DNA of 64,000 nucleotides. Source: Planctomycetota bacterium. Its GTDB lineage: Bacteria; Planctomycetota; B15-G4; SIAN01. Each line of letters starts with the position of its first letter. Positions within the stretch are counted from its first letter, which is position 1. Of this stretch, positions 26,101-34,468 are shown in pieces. The notes below the pieces were generated by a model. It was not told where the DNA came from, made no database searches, and saw only the letters and a program-made list of their open reading frames with translations. Position numbers and translations under genes: made by a program. The DNA is taken from positions 1 through 64,000 of the forward strand of contig JANQQL010000008.1 of assembly GCA_028289345.1 (NCBI GenBank), given 5' to 3'.

Positions 26101-26676
26101 GTTGATCTTGAAGAACGCAGGGGTACTGAAGCCTTGGTTGCAGCCGTAGAGGTTTCCCGCGGAGTCGAACGCCATCCCCTCGATCGGCCACGAGCCCACT
26201 CCGACTTCCGTCAGTGCTCCGTTGGCCGGGTTGATGGTGTACAGCACCCTGTCGTTGTTTCCGCCATAGAGGGTCCCTGTCGTCGGATCCCAGGCCAGGG
26301 CGTGAAGACCATGGGCCGTCGTGAGCACTTCGCTGGAATCCACGTCGCAGTGACCCAAACTCACCGGCCAGAACTGCCGCTGTGCCCCAGCTCCATAGAG
26401 GATTTCGTTGTCTGCGTCGTAGGCGAGAGCGTGAGTAGATGGGTAAGCGTAAGGAATCGAGGTGCATGAGTTCTGAGAACCGTTGCTCATGTCGACTTCG
26501 ACGTAGGGCCGATCCGTCCCCCAGTATGCTCCGTAGAGCCTTCCTCCGGATTCTGTCGCGCATTGACCCCGGGCAAGCGTCGAAGAAAGAACAGATAGCA
26601 CCGCGACGGCAACCCCGCACACCGAGCCTTTGCGAAGAAGTGGCGAGACTGAGTGACTGCTGAAACGAACGTTCAT
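23197..26676 (-). CDS. Large exported protein: propeller, IPT/TIG domains and right-handed beta-helix
   Basis: The protein is 1159 aa. ATG 26676 has AGGAGG 5 nt upstream. The signal peptide ends about ARG-Q (residue 38). Residues 40-275 are a YncE/NHL-like propeller (GTLYGGNNDRVLYTINPANG, GIAYNPNTNRFLATN). Residues 275-640 contain about four IPT/TIG Ig-like domains (AVTITGAGFRSSSQVYFGEV, VIEITGTGFKSGCTVTLG, LVTLTGSNFCDGTTVTFGG). Residues 650-1110 form a parallel beta-helix of the NosD/pectate-lyase kind with repeated N-x-I-x-x-N turns (GGGIFVESASRVRKIENNMI, GGGVFIEAGSGVKLLRNELH). Several Cys pairs occur. It is likely a secreted or surface protein that binds or handles polysaccharide; no catalytic residues could be assigned. 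Confidence 0.88.
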   Translation of the reverse strand: MNVRFSSHSVSPLLRKGSVCGVAVAVLSVLSSTLARGQCATESGGRLYGAYWGTDRPYVEVDMSNGSQNSCTSIPYAYPSTHALAYDADNEILYGAGAQRQFWPVSLGHCDVDSSEVLTTAHGLHALAWDPTTGTLYGGNNDRVLYTINPANGALTEVGVGSWPIEGMAFDSAGNLYGCNQGFSTPAFFKINVIDGTHTNQTLTNPTTGVSGMTGIAYNPNTNRFLATNNSSVLLQIRPGSNPGEWIQCPIGDNTNGAGLDALVFVNCTPDVDAVSGLGQEGLSSAVTITGAGFRSSSQVYFGEVPAPSVQFTSSTELQAMSPASLSAGWHDVQVRNLAASVCGQTNSNTHAGAWQVCVAAPTVIGLSQSCGSTAGGDVIEITGTGFKSGCTVTLGAIPATITAHPSDSSIFVMTPVNAAGDALVAIHLSSAFECGPVSSAEDVRFSYQPPPAIANVVESQVSTCGGSQIEIQGFDFYAPCEVWVGGVAAVDCQVVDTNTVLATVPPHGTGMVAVRILNCVGESDVLVDALEYVGLAPVVLDVSPFSAPYVGAGLVTLTGSNFCDGTTVTFGGVSATHVEFVSSTRLEVTPPILFPTGCEKTFEVSVVVTNPDEASTVIEGFDYFPSTERLVPSEYATIQAAIDAASDGDAILLDPTADPASESLINPSGKKLFIASLDPMQPAEVFPADSSQPTFVIDSGGRDTVIACLAIIGGAGGFRVENGARPTIVGNEVHNHGGPGILIQGGAQPLVLYNSIHTNSATQGGGIAVHGATSKVVLEGNEIFANNAVDGGGIFVESASRVRKIENNMIRDNFATGRGGGVYLGRNPDHLATRLVSGNQIYRNVASGMGGGVFIEAGSGVKLLRNELHENVSESNGGAVAVDGTGGPRTTLVIAENLIHGNSAEGPCSMGGGLYFKGNSPAQTECSSGGFDQVDSVIRDNSICDNRSQVGAGITFDVKSFSTLTRNLIAFNQAMVLCGVCASEELLCCWQAEEEDPDVIGAGILDIDSQLEFVNNTVHENRGSSRIPSDGAIHSIQGLFGSSDIRNNIFSRNDGWGIYTDGANAVSIEYNDFYMNTMGPCSGECGLLNGTNLLGFDPAFHDSTVCEGLSLRAVSPCIDAGDPATEVPIGGGHRIDMGAIEKEQLGITLPGKGQAFPQ

Positions 26677-27429
26677 CACGACCTCCTATCGGGACTCCGA
26701 GCGAATGTTCATGACGAATCGGAGGTCTGTGCCCTTTGCCAGTGCCCAAGATCTGCTCTGCGAGAGAAGGGGCGAGCCCACCGATCGAACCGCCTCCTTA
26801 CGCGTCATTCCGAAGCGATGGGGAGGGGTGCCAAATTCACTTTTTCGGGCTTCGGAGAGTCCGCCCGGCGCAGTCCGCGTGCCCCGGAACGTCGGGAGGT
26901 CGATGACGCGGCCCCACCAATGAGATCGCCGAGGGATCCCGCGTTCGCGCAGCAACCTTTCGAAAGGAGTGCTTGTTGCACCGAACGCAGCTTCAAGGAA
27001 GGCGGCGTCGTGGATTGCTACGCGCAGGAAAGCTCAGACAGAAGCTCGCACGAGGGAGCCACGTCAACAAGCGAGATCGTGTTGCTGCCGAGCACCAGAC
27101 CGGGCTCGCAGACGATTGGTAACCAGGACCTCATCGAGACCTTCACGGACTCCCGAAGACCGTCCACCAATTGCCGTTCCCCGGGAGCCCGTGACGAAGT
27201 TTCACTCACTCCCAGATTCTCAGCCGGTCTCGAGGAGCGAACCTGGGACCCAGTCGGGGGCGGATTGGGACAGGTTCCCCAGAGGACAAGGCTGACGCCG
27301 GGAACCAGACGAGGGCGCGAGTGACGAAGGACCGCACGGGCTCCCAACGTCTCCTGCCAGAGGGGGCTTCGCGAAGCTCCGCCGTATTTGCCACCCCTCA
27401 AGGCCCCCGGCACATCGCTCGAGGGCAGC
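26677..27429. other. Gene-poor stretch upstream of the IPT/beta-helix gene
   Basis: About 750 bp with only short frames lacking family character. It holds the Shine-Dalgarno of the IPT gene and presumably its promoter. Together with the following pseudogene it looks like decaying sequence. Confidence 0.4.
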
Positions 27430-28160
27430 TCCAGAGCTCAGCCCTTTCGAAAGACTTCGCACCGCCCTCAGCCATTCCCTCAAAGCTAACTTCGTCACTG
27501 CATCTGCACCGAGCAGGGTGACCCAAACACTGGAACCTTCGAACGCCAACCCAACCGGCGTCGAATCCACGGGGAGCGTGGCCTGAACGTTCACCAGTCC
27601 CCTTTCGTAGCAACTCACCCAGAGGGGCTCACCATCGAACGCGATGCCGTAAAAGGCGCCTCCACCCAGGTTGTAGCCGGCGCTCAAGCTGCAGTCGTCG
27701 CGATCCAGTTTCACTAGTTTGTTCCCGGCTCGCCCCTCCGGAGGCGCTCGCCGTCGAAGGGCACCCGGAAGCTGTAGTGGAGGTCATGCTCGGCGGTCGC
27801 CAGTACGGTCCCGTCCACAGGGTTCACCTTTTGAATCACATCCCGGCTGGATACCCAGATGTGCGTACCATCGAACTGGATGTCAGCCGGATACTCGCTG
27901 GTCGCGACAGCCCCTTGATCGCTTCCATCATTCGCGTGAACACAAGTGATCTGATGGGCATTCAACTCTGTCACTCATCTGTCAGTTCCGTCGGACCCGA
28001 TTGCCTTGTATTCCGATTCAAGCTCAATGGTTTGGGTGACGTGCCCATAAGTCGCTCGGATGCGATTCAGAGTATCCTTCCCGATGACCCAGACCGAGCC
28101 ACCGTCAAATCGCGCCTCGATCGGCTCGCCAAGTGACGGCATTCGGCAATGAGAGCGCAA
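27430..28160 (-). pseudogene. Decayed YncE/Vgb-like beta-propeller gene
   Basis: Blade motifs are recognisable in three consecutive frame segments. First comes ARFDGGSVWVIGKDTLNRI (27975-28160). Then comes DIQFDGTHIWVSSRDVIQKV (27714-27974, same frame but separated by TGA at 27975-27977). After a frameshift near 27730 come YGIAFDGEPLWVSCYERGLV and GLAFEGSSVWVTLLGADAVT. Together they match the F-D-G-x-x-I/V-W-V blades of virginiamycin-B-lyase/YncE-like propellers. At least one stop and one frameshift, and no start signal, mean the gene is dead. The left limit is approximate. Confidence 0.7.
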
Positions 28161-28222
28161 AACCGGGATGGATCGCCCAGCGTCTGTGCGCCAGTTCGGG
28201 TCCGTAGACTTGGCGACGCCCG

Positions 28223-31200
28223 CTAGTTCGTGGCGACGGGTGAGACCGCAGCCCGAAGCATTGATTGCTCACCCGGAGCGACAACCACTTCGAATACGAA
28301 TCCACCCTCTAGGGTCACCTGGAAGGTTCCGGGGACAAGGTTCTCGAACAAGAATTCACCATCGGGGGTGGTAAGGCCAGACTTCGTCGATTCTTCTGCA
28401 ATCGTCTTCATCGGTTCGACGGTGAGTCGCTGCTTGGCCAAGTGGTTCCCCTCTTCATCGACAACGATTACAAGCAGAGAACCAAGACGAGACAGAGAAA
28501 GTACCCGCTCGGCTCGGGTCCCTGCACGAAGAGTGACTGTCTGGTTCGAGACTGGGACGAATCCCTCTTTTGCGCAACTAAGCAAAGCTCTGCCCGCGCC
28601 CAACCGTGCAAAAGATGCTCTTCCCAACGGATCGGAGAGTTTCTCCAACGCCGGCAGGATGTCTGGTCGTCGATCAACGTTCACTTCCACCTGCGCACGA
28701 CCGACGGCGATACCACGGTCGTCCTCGACCAGGATCTCGAGCCGAGCCTCGCGCTCCAACCAATACTCGAGTGGTTCAGCTTCTGCTTCGGCCGACAAGG
28801 TGACCGTTTCGAAGTAGTCCTCCGCATAGCCACGAGCATTGATCCACAGCAAGCAGCGCTGCGTGGACACGTCACGGGCCAGAAACCGTCCTTCTGAGTT
28901 CGTTCGAGTTGATGTCAGAAGCTCTCCGCCGCGAAGATCGATCAACGAAACTACGGCATCCGTGGGTTCGTCGATTTCGTTCCAGACAAATCCTTGCAGC
29001 GACGGCGCTGGAACGGTGAAGCTAAGTTCCTGCAGCGGTTCCGCGGCAGTGACCGTGACAGGATGTGACAACCGCAAGGCGTTTCCGCGATGAGTAGAGA
29101 CAAGGTCGACTCGGTAAGAGCCTGGCTCAAGTCCATAGAAGGCGAACTTGCCGGCGTCGTCGAGCGGGCATTCGGCCATGCGCTTCGCCGGCTCGCCAGC
29201 CTGACTCCAAAGACTTGCCTGATAGTCAAACCAGCGATCTCGAGAGGCTCTCTCTCCGACTGCCCCGGAAATCACACAATGCCCTTTGGTCGAAAACTCC
29301 ACATCGGTGGTCTTGTTTGACTCGACGACGACCATTTGCCCCTGATACCCTTCTCCGGAATGCTCGCCGTTGCCCCAGTGATCCCAGAACTCGAGGAAGT
29401 ATGTCCCGGGAGCGACCGCTTCGAAGCGAAAGCTGCCCTGAACGTCTGGAACCGCGGCGTCGGAGCGAATCTTACTCCCCGGCAGGCGAAGAACAAACTC
29501 GCAGACCGACTGTGGCATTTGCCATGGCACCGTGGCGCGCCCCATGAGGGATCCTGGCTGTTCAAAGACGATGTCCCGCGGAAAAACTGCTGGGTCCAGA
29601 TCAGTCAGTAGCCGCATGCCCAGGTCATTCGTGCGAATCAGCAAATCAAAGCCATCTTCGGGAAGTCCGCGAACTTGGAACGAACCATCTGGCCCGGTGA
29701 AGGTGCGGTGTCTCGTCACGAGCTCACTCGCAAGCCCCGAGAACAACCTTCCTGGCAGTAGAACCTCCGCTCCTGCGACAGGGCTTCCTCCGGGTGCTAA
29801 GACCCGACCACGGATGCTGACACCTCTCTTGAGTGGGATCTCCACTGGCTCGGAGGTCTCTCCGGGCTCCGTCACCAATTCCACGGTCCTGGGCTCGAAT
29901 CCTGGAGCCTCTACCTGGAGTTCGAGTGGACCAGGCCAGGCCTCATGAATCTGAAAGCGACCATCACTTGTCGAGAAGTCGTGCCACTTCTCATTGGACC
30001 GAGCGATTTCTTCCCATGGTTCGGAGAACTCCAGAGGAGTGTAGTGAATGGAGAACTGCGGAACCGGTTCACCTGATTCGTCCACCACCATGCCTTGGAT
30101 CGAGCTACGCTCGCGAAGGACGATGGTCAGGTCTGCGTACGGAGCGATAACGTCCGTAAGTGCAGTCATTGCAAAGCCGTCCTTGTAGGCCTCGATACTC
30201 AATGAATGACCTGCGCAGACCCAAGACATGAACCACGAACCATCGTCCAACGTGGACATTTGCCCAACCCTGGCGTGATTCGTCCGGTCAATCACCGTGA
30301 CTTGAGCCCCAACGACAGGCCTCCCCGCTTGATCGACGACGGACCCGTCCAAAGTGGCCTCAGGGTTGAGCTCGAATTCCAACGGCTCTGAAGACGATGG
30401 GTCCACTTCAAACGCCAGCACCTGGGTGTCGAGGCCGGGCCCCTGCGCCCAAGCGAAGACCGGTCCAAGTGGAGCGTCTTCGATGACGAACCGCCCCTCG
30501 AAGTCCGTTTCGACAATGGCACTATCGACGACAGGAATCCGCCCGCGGGAACCGATGCCGACCACCGCGCCCTCAACCAATTGACCCTCATCGTCACGAA
30601 CAATCCCGTGGACGGCCGCGCGCGCATCAAGCTTGACCTCGAGGTGTTGGCCAGACGGATAGAGTCGAGTCGTGTACCGCGGATACCCTTCCGCAAACAC
30701 CTGGATCTCTGTGAAGCCGGTCGCGAGGCTTCGCAGCACGAAATCGCCGCGTTCGTTGGTTCGAGCGTTTTCGCTCAAGAGCCACTGTTCGAGAATTTGA
30801 TCGCCGAGTTCTCGCTCACCGCTTTCCGGCCAAGGGACCGCGACGACTTGAGCACCGGGAACCGGCACATTCAAGTCTCCGTGGTACACGGTTCCGGTCA
30901 TTGGCTGTGCTTGTCGTAAGGTGATGTCGACTTCGCGATCCTGTCGGTCGAGCCAGTGCCGCTCGGAGCTGTAACCGTCGAGTTTTGCGATGAGTAGATT
31001 CGCTCCCTCCGAGATGATGTGGAGCACACACTCACCGTTTGGATCCGTCGAGTGACGGTCCCTTGCCACACCCGTCTCCTCGGACCAAGGAGATGACTCG
31101 GTAACTTCATGGATGCCGGCCTCACCACTAGCGACCAAGACCAACTCCACTCGAGAGAGAGGATCGCCAGCCTCACTGGTCACACGAACCAATGCGGACT

Positions 31201-31447
31201 TCGGAACGCCCTCTTCGAGCAATGTCGGGTTCCGAGAGGGTGGTTTGTCGACCTCGACGCGGACCAGAGCTTCGATCTTCTCTGGGCTCCCCTGAATGAC
31301 GTCCGCCTCAAGGCCGATTGGTCGGTTTCCCGGAGCCTGTTGCTCGGGGATCGTGGAGGCGAGCTCAGAACGATCGTCGCAAACTTCAAGGAAGGCGAAC
31401 ACGCCGATCCCAACCAGAACCACGCCAAGAAGGAAACTTCGATTCAC
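28223..31447 (-). CDS. Giant membrane-anchored CarboxypepD_reg repeat protein
   Basis: The protein is 1074 aa from GTG 31447, which overlaps the upstream gene's TGA (GTGA). One N-terminal membrane helix (SFLLGVVLVGIGVFAFLEV) anchors an extracytoplasmic part. That part holds at least eight carboxypeptidase-regulatory-like beta domains, each starting G-x-V-x-D-x-x-G-x-P-V-x-G-A: GTVYHGDLNVPVPGAQVV, GIVRDDEGQLVEGAVVG, GSVVDQAGRPVVGAQVTV, GMVVDESGEPVPQFSI, GRVLAPGGSPVAGAEVLL and others. These are the same domains as in the sigma fusion at 4781. It is the last gene of a four-gene operon that begins with a sigma factor and a zinc anti-sigma-like gene, so it is plausibly the sensor or output exoprotein of that system. 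Confidence 0.88.
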   Translation of the reverse strand: MNRSFLLGVVLVGIGVFAFLEVCDDRSELASTIPEQQAPGNRPIGLEADVIQGSPEKIEALVRVEVDKPPSRNPTLLEEGVPKSALVRVTSEAGDPLSRVELVLVASGEAGIHEVTESSPWSEETGVARDRHSTDPNGECVLHIISEGANLLIAKLDGYSSERHWLDRQDREVDITLRQAQPMTGTVYHGDLNVPVPGAQVVAVPWPESGERELGDQILEQWLLSENARTNERGDFVLRSLATGFTEIQVFAEGYPRYTTRLYPSGQHLEVKLDARAAVHGIVRDDEGQLVEGAVVGIGSRGRIPVVDSAIVETDFEGRFVIEDAPLGPVFAWAQGPGLDTQVLAFEVDPSSSEPLEFELNPEATLDGSVVDQAGRPVVGAQVTVIDRTNHARVGQMSTLDDGSWFMSWVCAGHSLSIEAYKDGFAMTALTDVIAPYADLTIVLRERSSIQGMVVDESGEPVPQFSIHYTPLEFSEPWEEIARSNEKWHDFSTSDGRFQIHEAWPGPLELQVEAPGFEPRTVELVTEPGETSEPVEIPLKRGVSIRGRVLAPGGSPVAGAEVLLPGRLFSGLASELVTRHRTFTGPDGSFQVRGLPEDGFDLLIRTNDLGMRLLTDLDPAVFPRDIVFEQPGSLMGRATVPWQMPQSVCEFVLRLPGSKIRSDAAVPDVQGSFRFEAVAPGTYFLEFWDHWGNGEHSGEGYQGQMVVVESNKTTDVEFSTKGHCVISGAVGERASRDRWFDYQASLWSQAGEPAKRMAECPLDDAGKFAFYGLEPGSYRVDLVSTHRGNALRLSHPVTVTAAEPLQELSFTVPAPSLQGFVWNEIDEPTDAVVSLIDLRGGELLTSTRTNSEGRFLARDVSTQRCLLWINARGYAEDYFETVTLSAEAEAEPLEYWLEREARLEILVEDDRGIAVGRAQVEVNVDRRPDILPALEKLSDPLGRASFARLGAGRALLSCAKEGFVPVSNQTVTLRAGTRAERVLSLSRLGSLLVIVVDEEGNHLAKQRLTVEPMKTIAEESTKSGLTTPDGEFLFENLVPGTFQVTLEGGFVFEVVVAPGEQSMLRAAVSPVATN

Positions 31448-31686
31448 GGAACCTTGCTTTTTCGCATGCTCGAACGGCCGATGTCGACCCCTCCCCCAAA
31501 CCCTGGCCCGGAAGCCGGATTTCCAACCACGGGCGGAGCCTTCCCCTCGCTTTTCGCATCCTTCGGCGAATGGAAAGCTTGCGAAGCGGCAGCTTGAACC
31601 GCTACGACGCAGATCACGATCAAAAAGATCGCAGCGCACCACCCCATACGAGACGAAGTCGAGGGGCTTGTCGAGTCAAACTTCAT
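31444..31686 (-). CDS. Small single-pass membrane protein
   Basis: The protein is 80 aa. ATG 31686 overlaps the upstream TGA by 4 nt (ATGA), and its own TGA overlaps the downstream GTG by 4 nt (GTGA). The N-terminus MKFDSTSPSTSSRMG precedes one membrane helix (CAAIFLIVICVVAVQAAAS, about 17-35). A short Gly/Pro-rich tail with HSPKDAKSEGKAPP and GPGFGGGVDIGR follows. The longer open frame upstream of this Met is the neighbour gene in another frame. The double overlap makes it a convincing gene; function unknown, perhaps a small partner of the sensor. Confidence 0.75.
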   Translation of the reverse strand: MKFDSTSPSTSSRMGWCAAIFLIVICVVAVQAAASQAFHSPKDAKSEGKAPPVVGNPASGPGFGGGVDIGRSSMRKSKVP

Positions 31687-32690
31687 CGGATTGCCTCTGT
31701 GTCCAGCGCCCCCTCCATGCCATATAGCCCGCGGAGCGTGTTCCAGACCAGGCGCTGGCGGGGTGCTGCCGGAGAGAGCAAACGAATCAAGTTTTTGGTG
31801 GACTGGTATGCCCGGGGAAACGGATACCAACGACTCAACGACATCGCGCTGGCGCTCGGGAGCACAGACGATGCCTGGAGCTGCTTTCCGAGAGCAGCAT
31901 AGACAAGGCTGAGATTGAAGCGGGCACCGGTGTGATTGGGATACCTCGCGATCGCCTCGCGTGCCCAGCGAACAGCTCCCTCTGGATCCTCCTCGCCGAG
32001 CCGGAGTACCGCCACGTTGGTCAGTGCTGCGGCAATAGAGCGAGGTGACCGAAGAGTTCGGCTGGACTCATCAAAGAGAGGTCCCGCGTGAGCCTCGTTC
32101 CCGGAGAACATCAGACTGACGCCGCGCAGGAAGACTGCAGGAGCCGTGTAATCAGGCGCGAGCTCTTCCGCGTAGTTCGCCAGCTTGAGAACGATCTTGA
32201 TATTGAAGGTCTTCTCTGTCGCAGACTTCAAGTCTCGCCTTAGACCGAGTCGAACCTTGGAAGAGAGTTCCGTCTCGTCCAGGGCCTTTCGGACTTGGCG
32301 TGAAATCTGTCCCGGGGAACTTCGCAGACCTTTGGCTTCGAACGCACTCTCTCGGATCACTGGATCCGAACTTAAGAGCCTCCGCCCAAAGGCACAAAGG
32401 TCTGCGGAGAGCTGCGTTCGCGACCGTCGTCGTAGCGCCGACTCAAGCCAACGCTCAAAGTCTATCGTTGACAGTAAAGGGATTCGCCCCTGGTCAAGTG
32501 CGCTCCTCGACAAGCCGCTGTGGTGCCTCTGGGCATCGAGCAAGTCGAAGTAGCTCCGGCACCGGGAGCATTTCTGCAGATGGCGTTTCGTTACTGGAGT
32601 CTTGCGACTCTGTTCCCGATTCATCATCGACAGAATCACTGACCGATGGGCGGCACAGCACGGTTCGAGACCCACTTCAATGTTCGGCAT
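31683..32690 (-). CDS. Zinc-finger anti-sigma-like protein with TPR region
   Basis: The protein is 335 aa. ATG 32690 has GAGAGGA about 5 nt upstream and overlaps the sigma gene by 14 nt. Residues 1-50 contain a ZAS-type zinc motif H37-x3-C41-x2-C44 (KRHLQKCSRCRSYFDLL), typical of anti-sigma factors. No membrane helix is seen. Residues 190-330 contain TPR-like helices (LKLANYAEELAPDYTAPAVF, AAALTNVAVLRLGEEDPEG, ARWAREAIARYPNHTGARFN-type repeats). The gene order sigma, ZAS-TPR, small membrane protein, sensor suggests that this protein holds the sigma factor and links it to the membrane partners. Confidence 0.8.
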   Translation of the reverse strand: MPNIEVGLEPCCAAHRSVILSMMNREQSRKTPVTKRHLQKCSRCRSYFDLLDAQRHHSGLSRSALDQGRIPLLSTIDFERWLESALRRRSRTQLSADLCAFGRRLLSSDPVIRESAFEAKGLRSSPGQISRQVRKALDETELSSKVRLGLRRDLKSATEKTFNIKIVLKLANYAEELAPDYTAPAVFLRGVSLMFSGNEAHAGPLFDESSRTLRSPRSIAAALTNVAVLRLGEEDPEGAVRWAREAIARYPNHTGARFNLSLVYAALGKQLQASSVLPSASAMSLSRWYPFPRAYQSTKNLIRLLSPAAPRQRLVWNTLRGLYGMEGALDTEAIR

Positions 32691-33702
32691 CTTCGTCCTC
32701 TCGGTCCACGCCATGCTTCTTTCCTCGGGGAAGCCTCCGAATCGGGGCGACCCGAGGCGCAGGCTGGACAGCGATCTCTTGGATCCCAAGGAAGTCCGCC
32801 AACAGCGTGAGAATCTTGTCGCGAAACGCCTCCCTCGCTTCGTTTGCCAGCCTCGCAACTTCGATCGGAGAAAGATCGATTCGTTTTCCCACCTCCGCCA
32901 GGGAAAGGTGCTGATTGTCTATCAGGTGGGTGATTCGACGCTGATCCTCTCGAAGCAGCAACGTGGCGTGGGCAACCCACTGCGCAAGATCCTTCTCATC
33001 TAGGGTTGTTCGATGAGACTTGACAAGGCCTCGAGTCTCTTCAACGAGCTTCGCAGACGGAGCGACCCGAACGGTCGGTAAACCGGGGAGAGGTCGGGAT
33101 GATGCGGTGATCCAATCGACCTGTTCGATGATGATCGCTTTGGCAGCCGACGCCAACATGTGATACAGCGTTCGACGAGGTCCCGGCTGGCCCCACTCAA
33201 ACGAGCAATCTTGGAAGGAGCCGGGGCCCTGGCCTCGCAGATGTCGGTGAAACCGGAAGTAGACCTCGGAAATGATCTCTGCATCGAGGAGCGGGTAGGC
33301 ACCTTCCTCCAGCCGGGCATCGATGTATCCAGTCAGACGCTCCGCGTTCAGCTGGCAGAACGCCATAAAAACGGGTTGCTCGACAGATTGAGCACTGCGC
33401 AGTCGTTTGTACAACTGAAGCGAAAGCACCTCGATGCTTTCCGTTCCTGGTGCGATTGATGAGTAGTCAATGAGAGGGGCACATTCCGGATGCAGCCTCT
33501 CAACCTCTCGGATGATTCGGAAGTGTGCCTCATTCGGAAGGTACAAATGCTCATTGACGCGCATGGAAGCAGGCTCTGTCGATTGCTTACTGGCAACAGT
33601 GCCCGGGTGACTGGCAACTGACGGATTGTGCCTCTTCCGAGTCGACTTTTTCTTCTTCCGCGCCAACTCCTTCTCCCGGATCACAAGATGAGCAGAGCTC
33701 AT
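32677..33702 (-). CDS. ECF-like RNA polymerase sigma factor with long N-terminus
   Basis: The protein is 341 aa from ATG 33702; ATG 33564 is an alternative. The first 45 residues are Lys/Arg-rich (ARKKKKSTRKRHN) and probably disordered. Residues about 80-200 resemble sigma region 2 helices (FMAFCQLNAERLTGYIDARL, DAEIISEVYFRFHRHLRG, RTLYHMLASAAKAIIIEQVD). Residues 240-300 resemble region 4 with an HTH (LSLAEVGKRIDLSPIEVARLA). The match is divergent from standard ECFs. Genomic coupling to a ZAS anti-sigma-like gene strongly supports the call. It heads the four-gene operon. Confidence 0.78.
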   Translation of the reverse strand: MSSAHLVIREKELARKKKKSTRKRHNPSVASHPGTVASKQSTEPASMRVNEHLYLPNEAHFRIIREVERLHPECAPLIDYSSIAPGTESIEVLSLQLYKRLRSAQSVEQPVFMAFCQLNAERLTGYIDARLEEGAYPLLDAEIISEVYFRFHRHLRGQGPGSFQDCSFEWGQPGPRRTLYHMLASAAKAIIIEQVDWITASSRPLPGLPTVRVAPSAKLVEETRGLVKSHRTTLDEKDLAQWVAHATLLLREDQRRITHLIDNQHLSLAEVGKRIDLSPIEVARLANEAREAFRDKILTLLADFLGIQEIAVQPAPRVAPIRRLPRGKKHGVDREDEDAEH

Positions 33703-34002
33703 TTCCCGAATGTGAACCCAATGTGAGCGTAACTAGACAGGCGAACCGGTCAAGCACCGCAACGTTCGGCCAAGTAACCCCGGTGCTCCCTGCGCTTTCG
33801 GTGACCATGCTCCCACCAGAGACGAGCGGACTAGGCGCAACCATCACCGATCGAGAACCCCGACATCACCGTAAACCACTTCGATTAAATGAATTATGAA
33901 GCACTGAATTAGCTGCTCTAGAAGTTTCGAATATTTCCTCTATTTCGATAAATTCGAATAGTCGATAGCCACTCCGAGTGATCGAAACTAGGGACCAACG
34001 AA
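33703..34002. promoter_or_regulatory. A+T-rich divergent promoter region with dyads
   Basis: About 300 bp separate the leftward sigma operon from the rightward antitoxin gene. The 33885-33970 part is far more A+T-rich than its surroundings and contains an imperfect palindrome around TCGATAAATTCGA (33940-33961) and a nearby TTTCGAATATTTC. Antitoxins of this type usually repress their own promoter, so these dyads are candidate operator sites. Confidence 0.4.
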
Positions 34003-34449
34003 ATGGCCGCGCTTTCCACCAACGCCCCCATCACCCCCTCTGCCGACGACGCCCGCCTAGCGAAGAGATCGAGTCGCCGCCTCGCGCCGTACCTCGACCA
34101 AAAACTGGAAGTTCGCATCGCTGAGACCGGCGAGCAAATCGAACTGCCAGCCGCAGCAGCCCGGCTCCTCGTCGAACTCCTTTCTGCAATGGCCGAGGGC
34201 AACGCTGTTTCCCTGGTCTCGATTCATGCGGAGCTAACCTCTCAGCAGGCCGCCGATTTGCTCGGGGTTTCTCGCCCTTTCTTGATCAAGAAGCTCGATG
34301 AAGGACGAATTCCCTTTCGGCGTGTTGGAACGCATCGCCGCATTCTGTTCAGCGATCTGATGAAGTTCAAAGACGACATCGACAAGCAGCGAACCGAGAT
34401 ATTGAACGAATTGACACAGCAGGCACAAGACTCGGGCATGGGCTACTGA
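34003..34449 (+). CDS. Excisionase-type (MerR-like) HTH antitoxin
   Basis: The protein is 148 aa. Residues 78-125 match the excisionase-family DNA-binding domain: LTSQQAADLLGVSRPFLIKK, then LDEGRIPFRRVGTHRRILFS, then DLMKFKDDIDKQR. The first 75 residues are a helical leader with AARLLVELLSAMAEG. Such proteins are commonly the antitoxin of a two-gene module with a PIN ribonuclease, and that is what follows 19 nt downstream. The antitoxin frame is intact although the toxin is broken. Confidence 0.88.
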   Translation: MAALSTNAPITPSADDARLAKRSSRRLAPYLDQKLEVRIAETGEQIELPAAAARLLVELLSAMAEGNAVSLVSIHAELTSQQAADLLGVSRPFLIKKLDEGRIPFRRVGTHRRILFSDLMKFKDDIDKQRTEILNELTQQAQDSGMGY

Positions 34450-34468
34450 GTATCGCGAGCATCGACAG

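Noticed and set aside
27975..27977. A second selenocysteine TGA in the propeller segment
   Set aside because: The position corresponds to no Cys in such propellers, and the same gene also has a frameshift, so it is a pseudogene.
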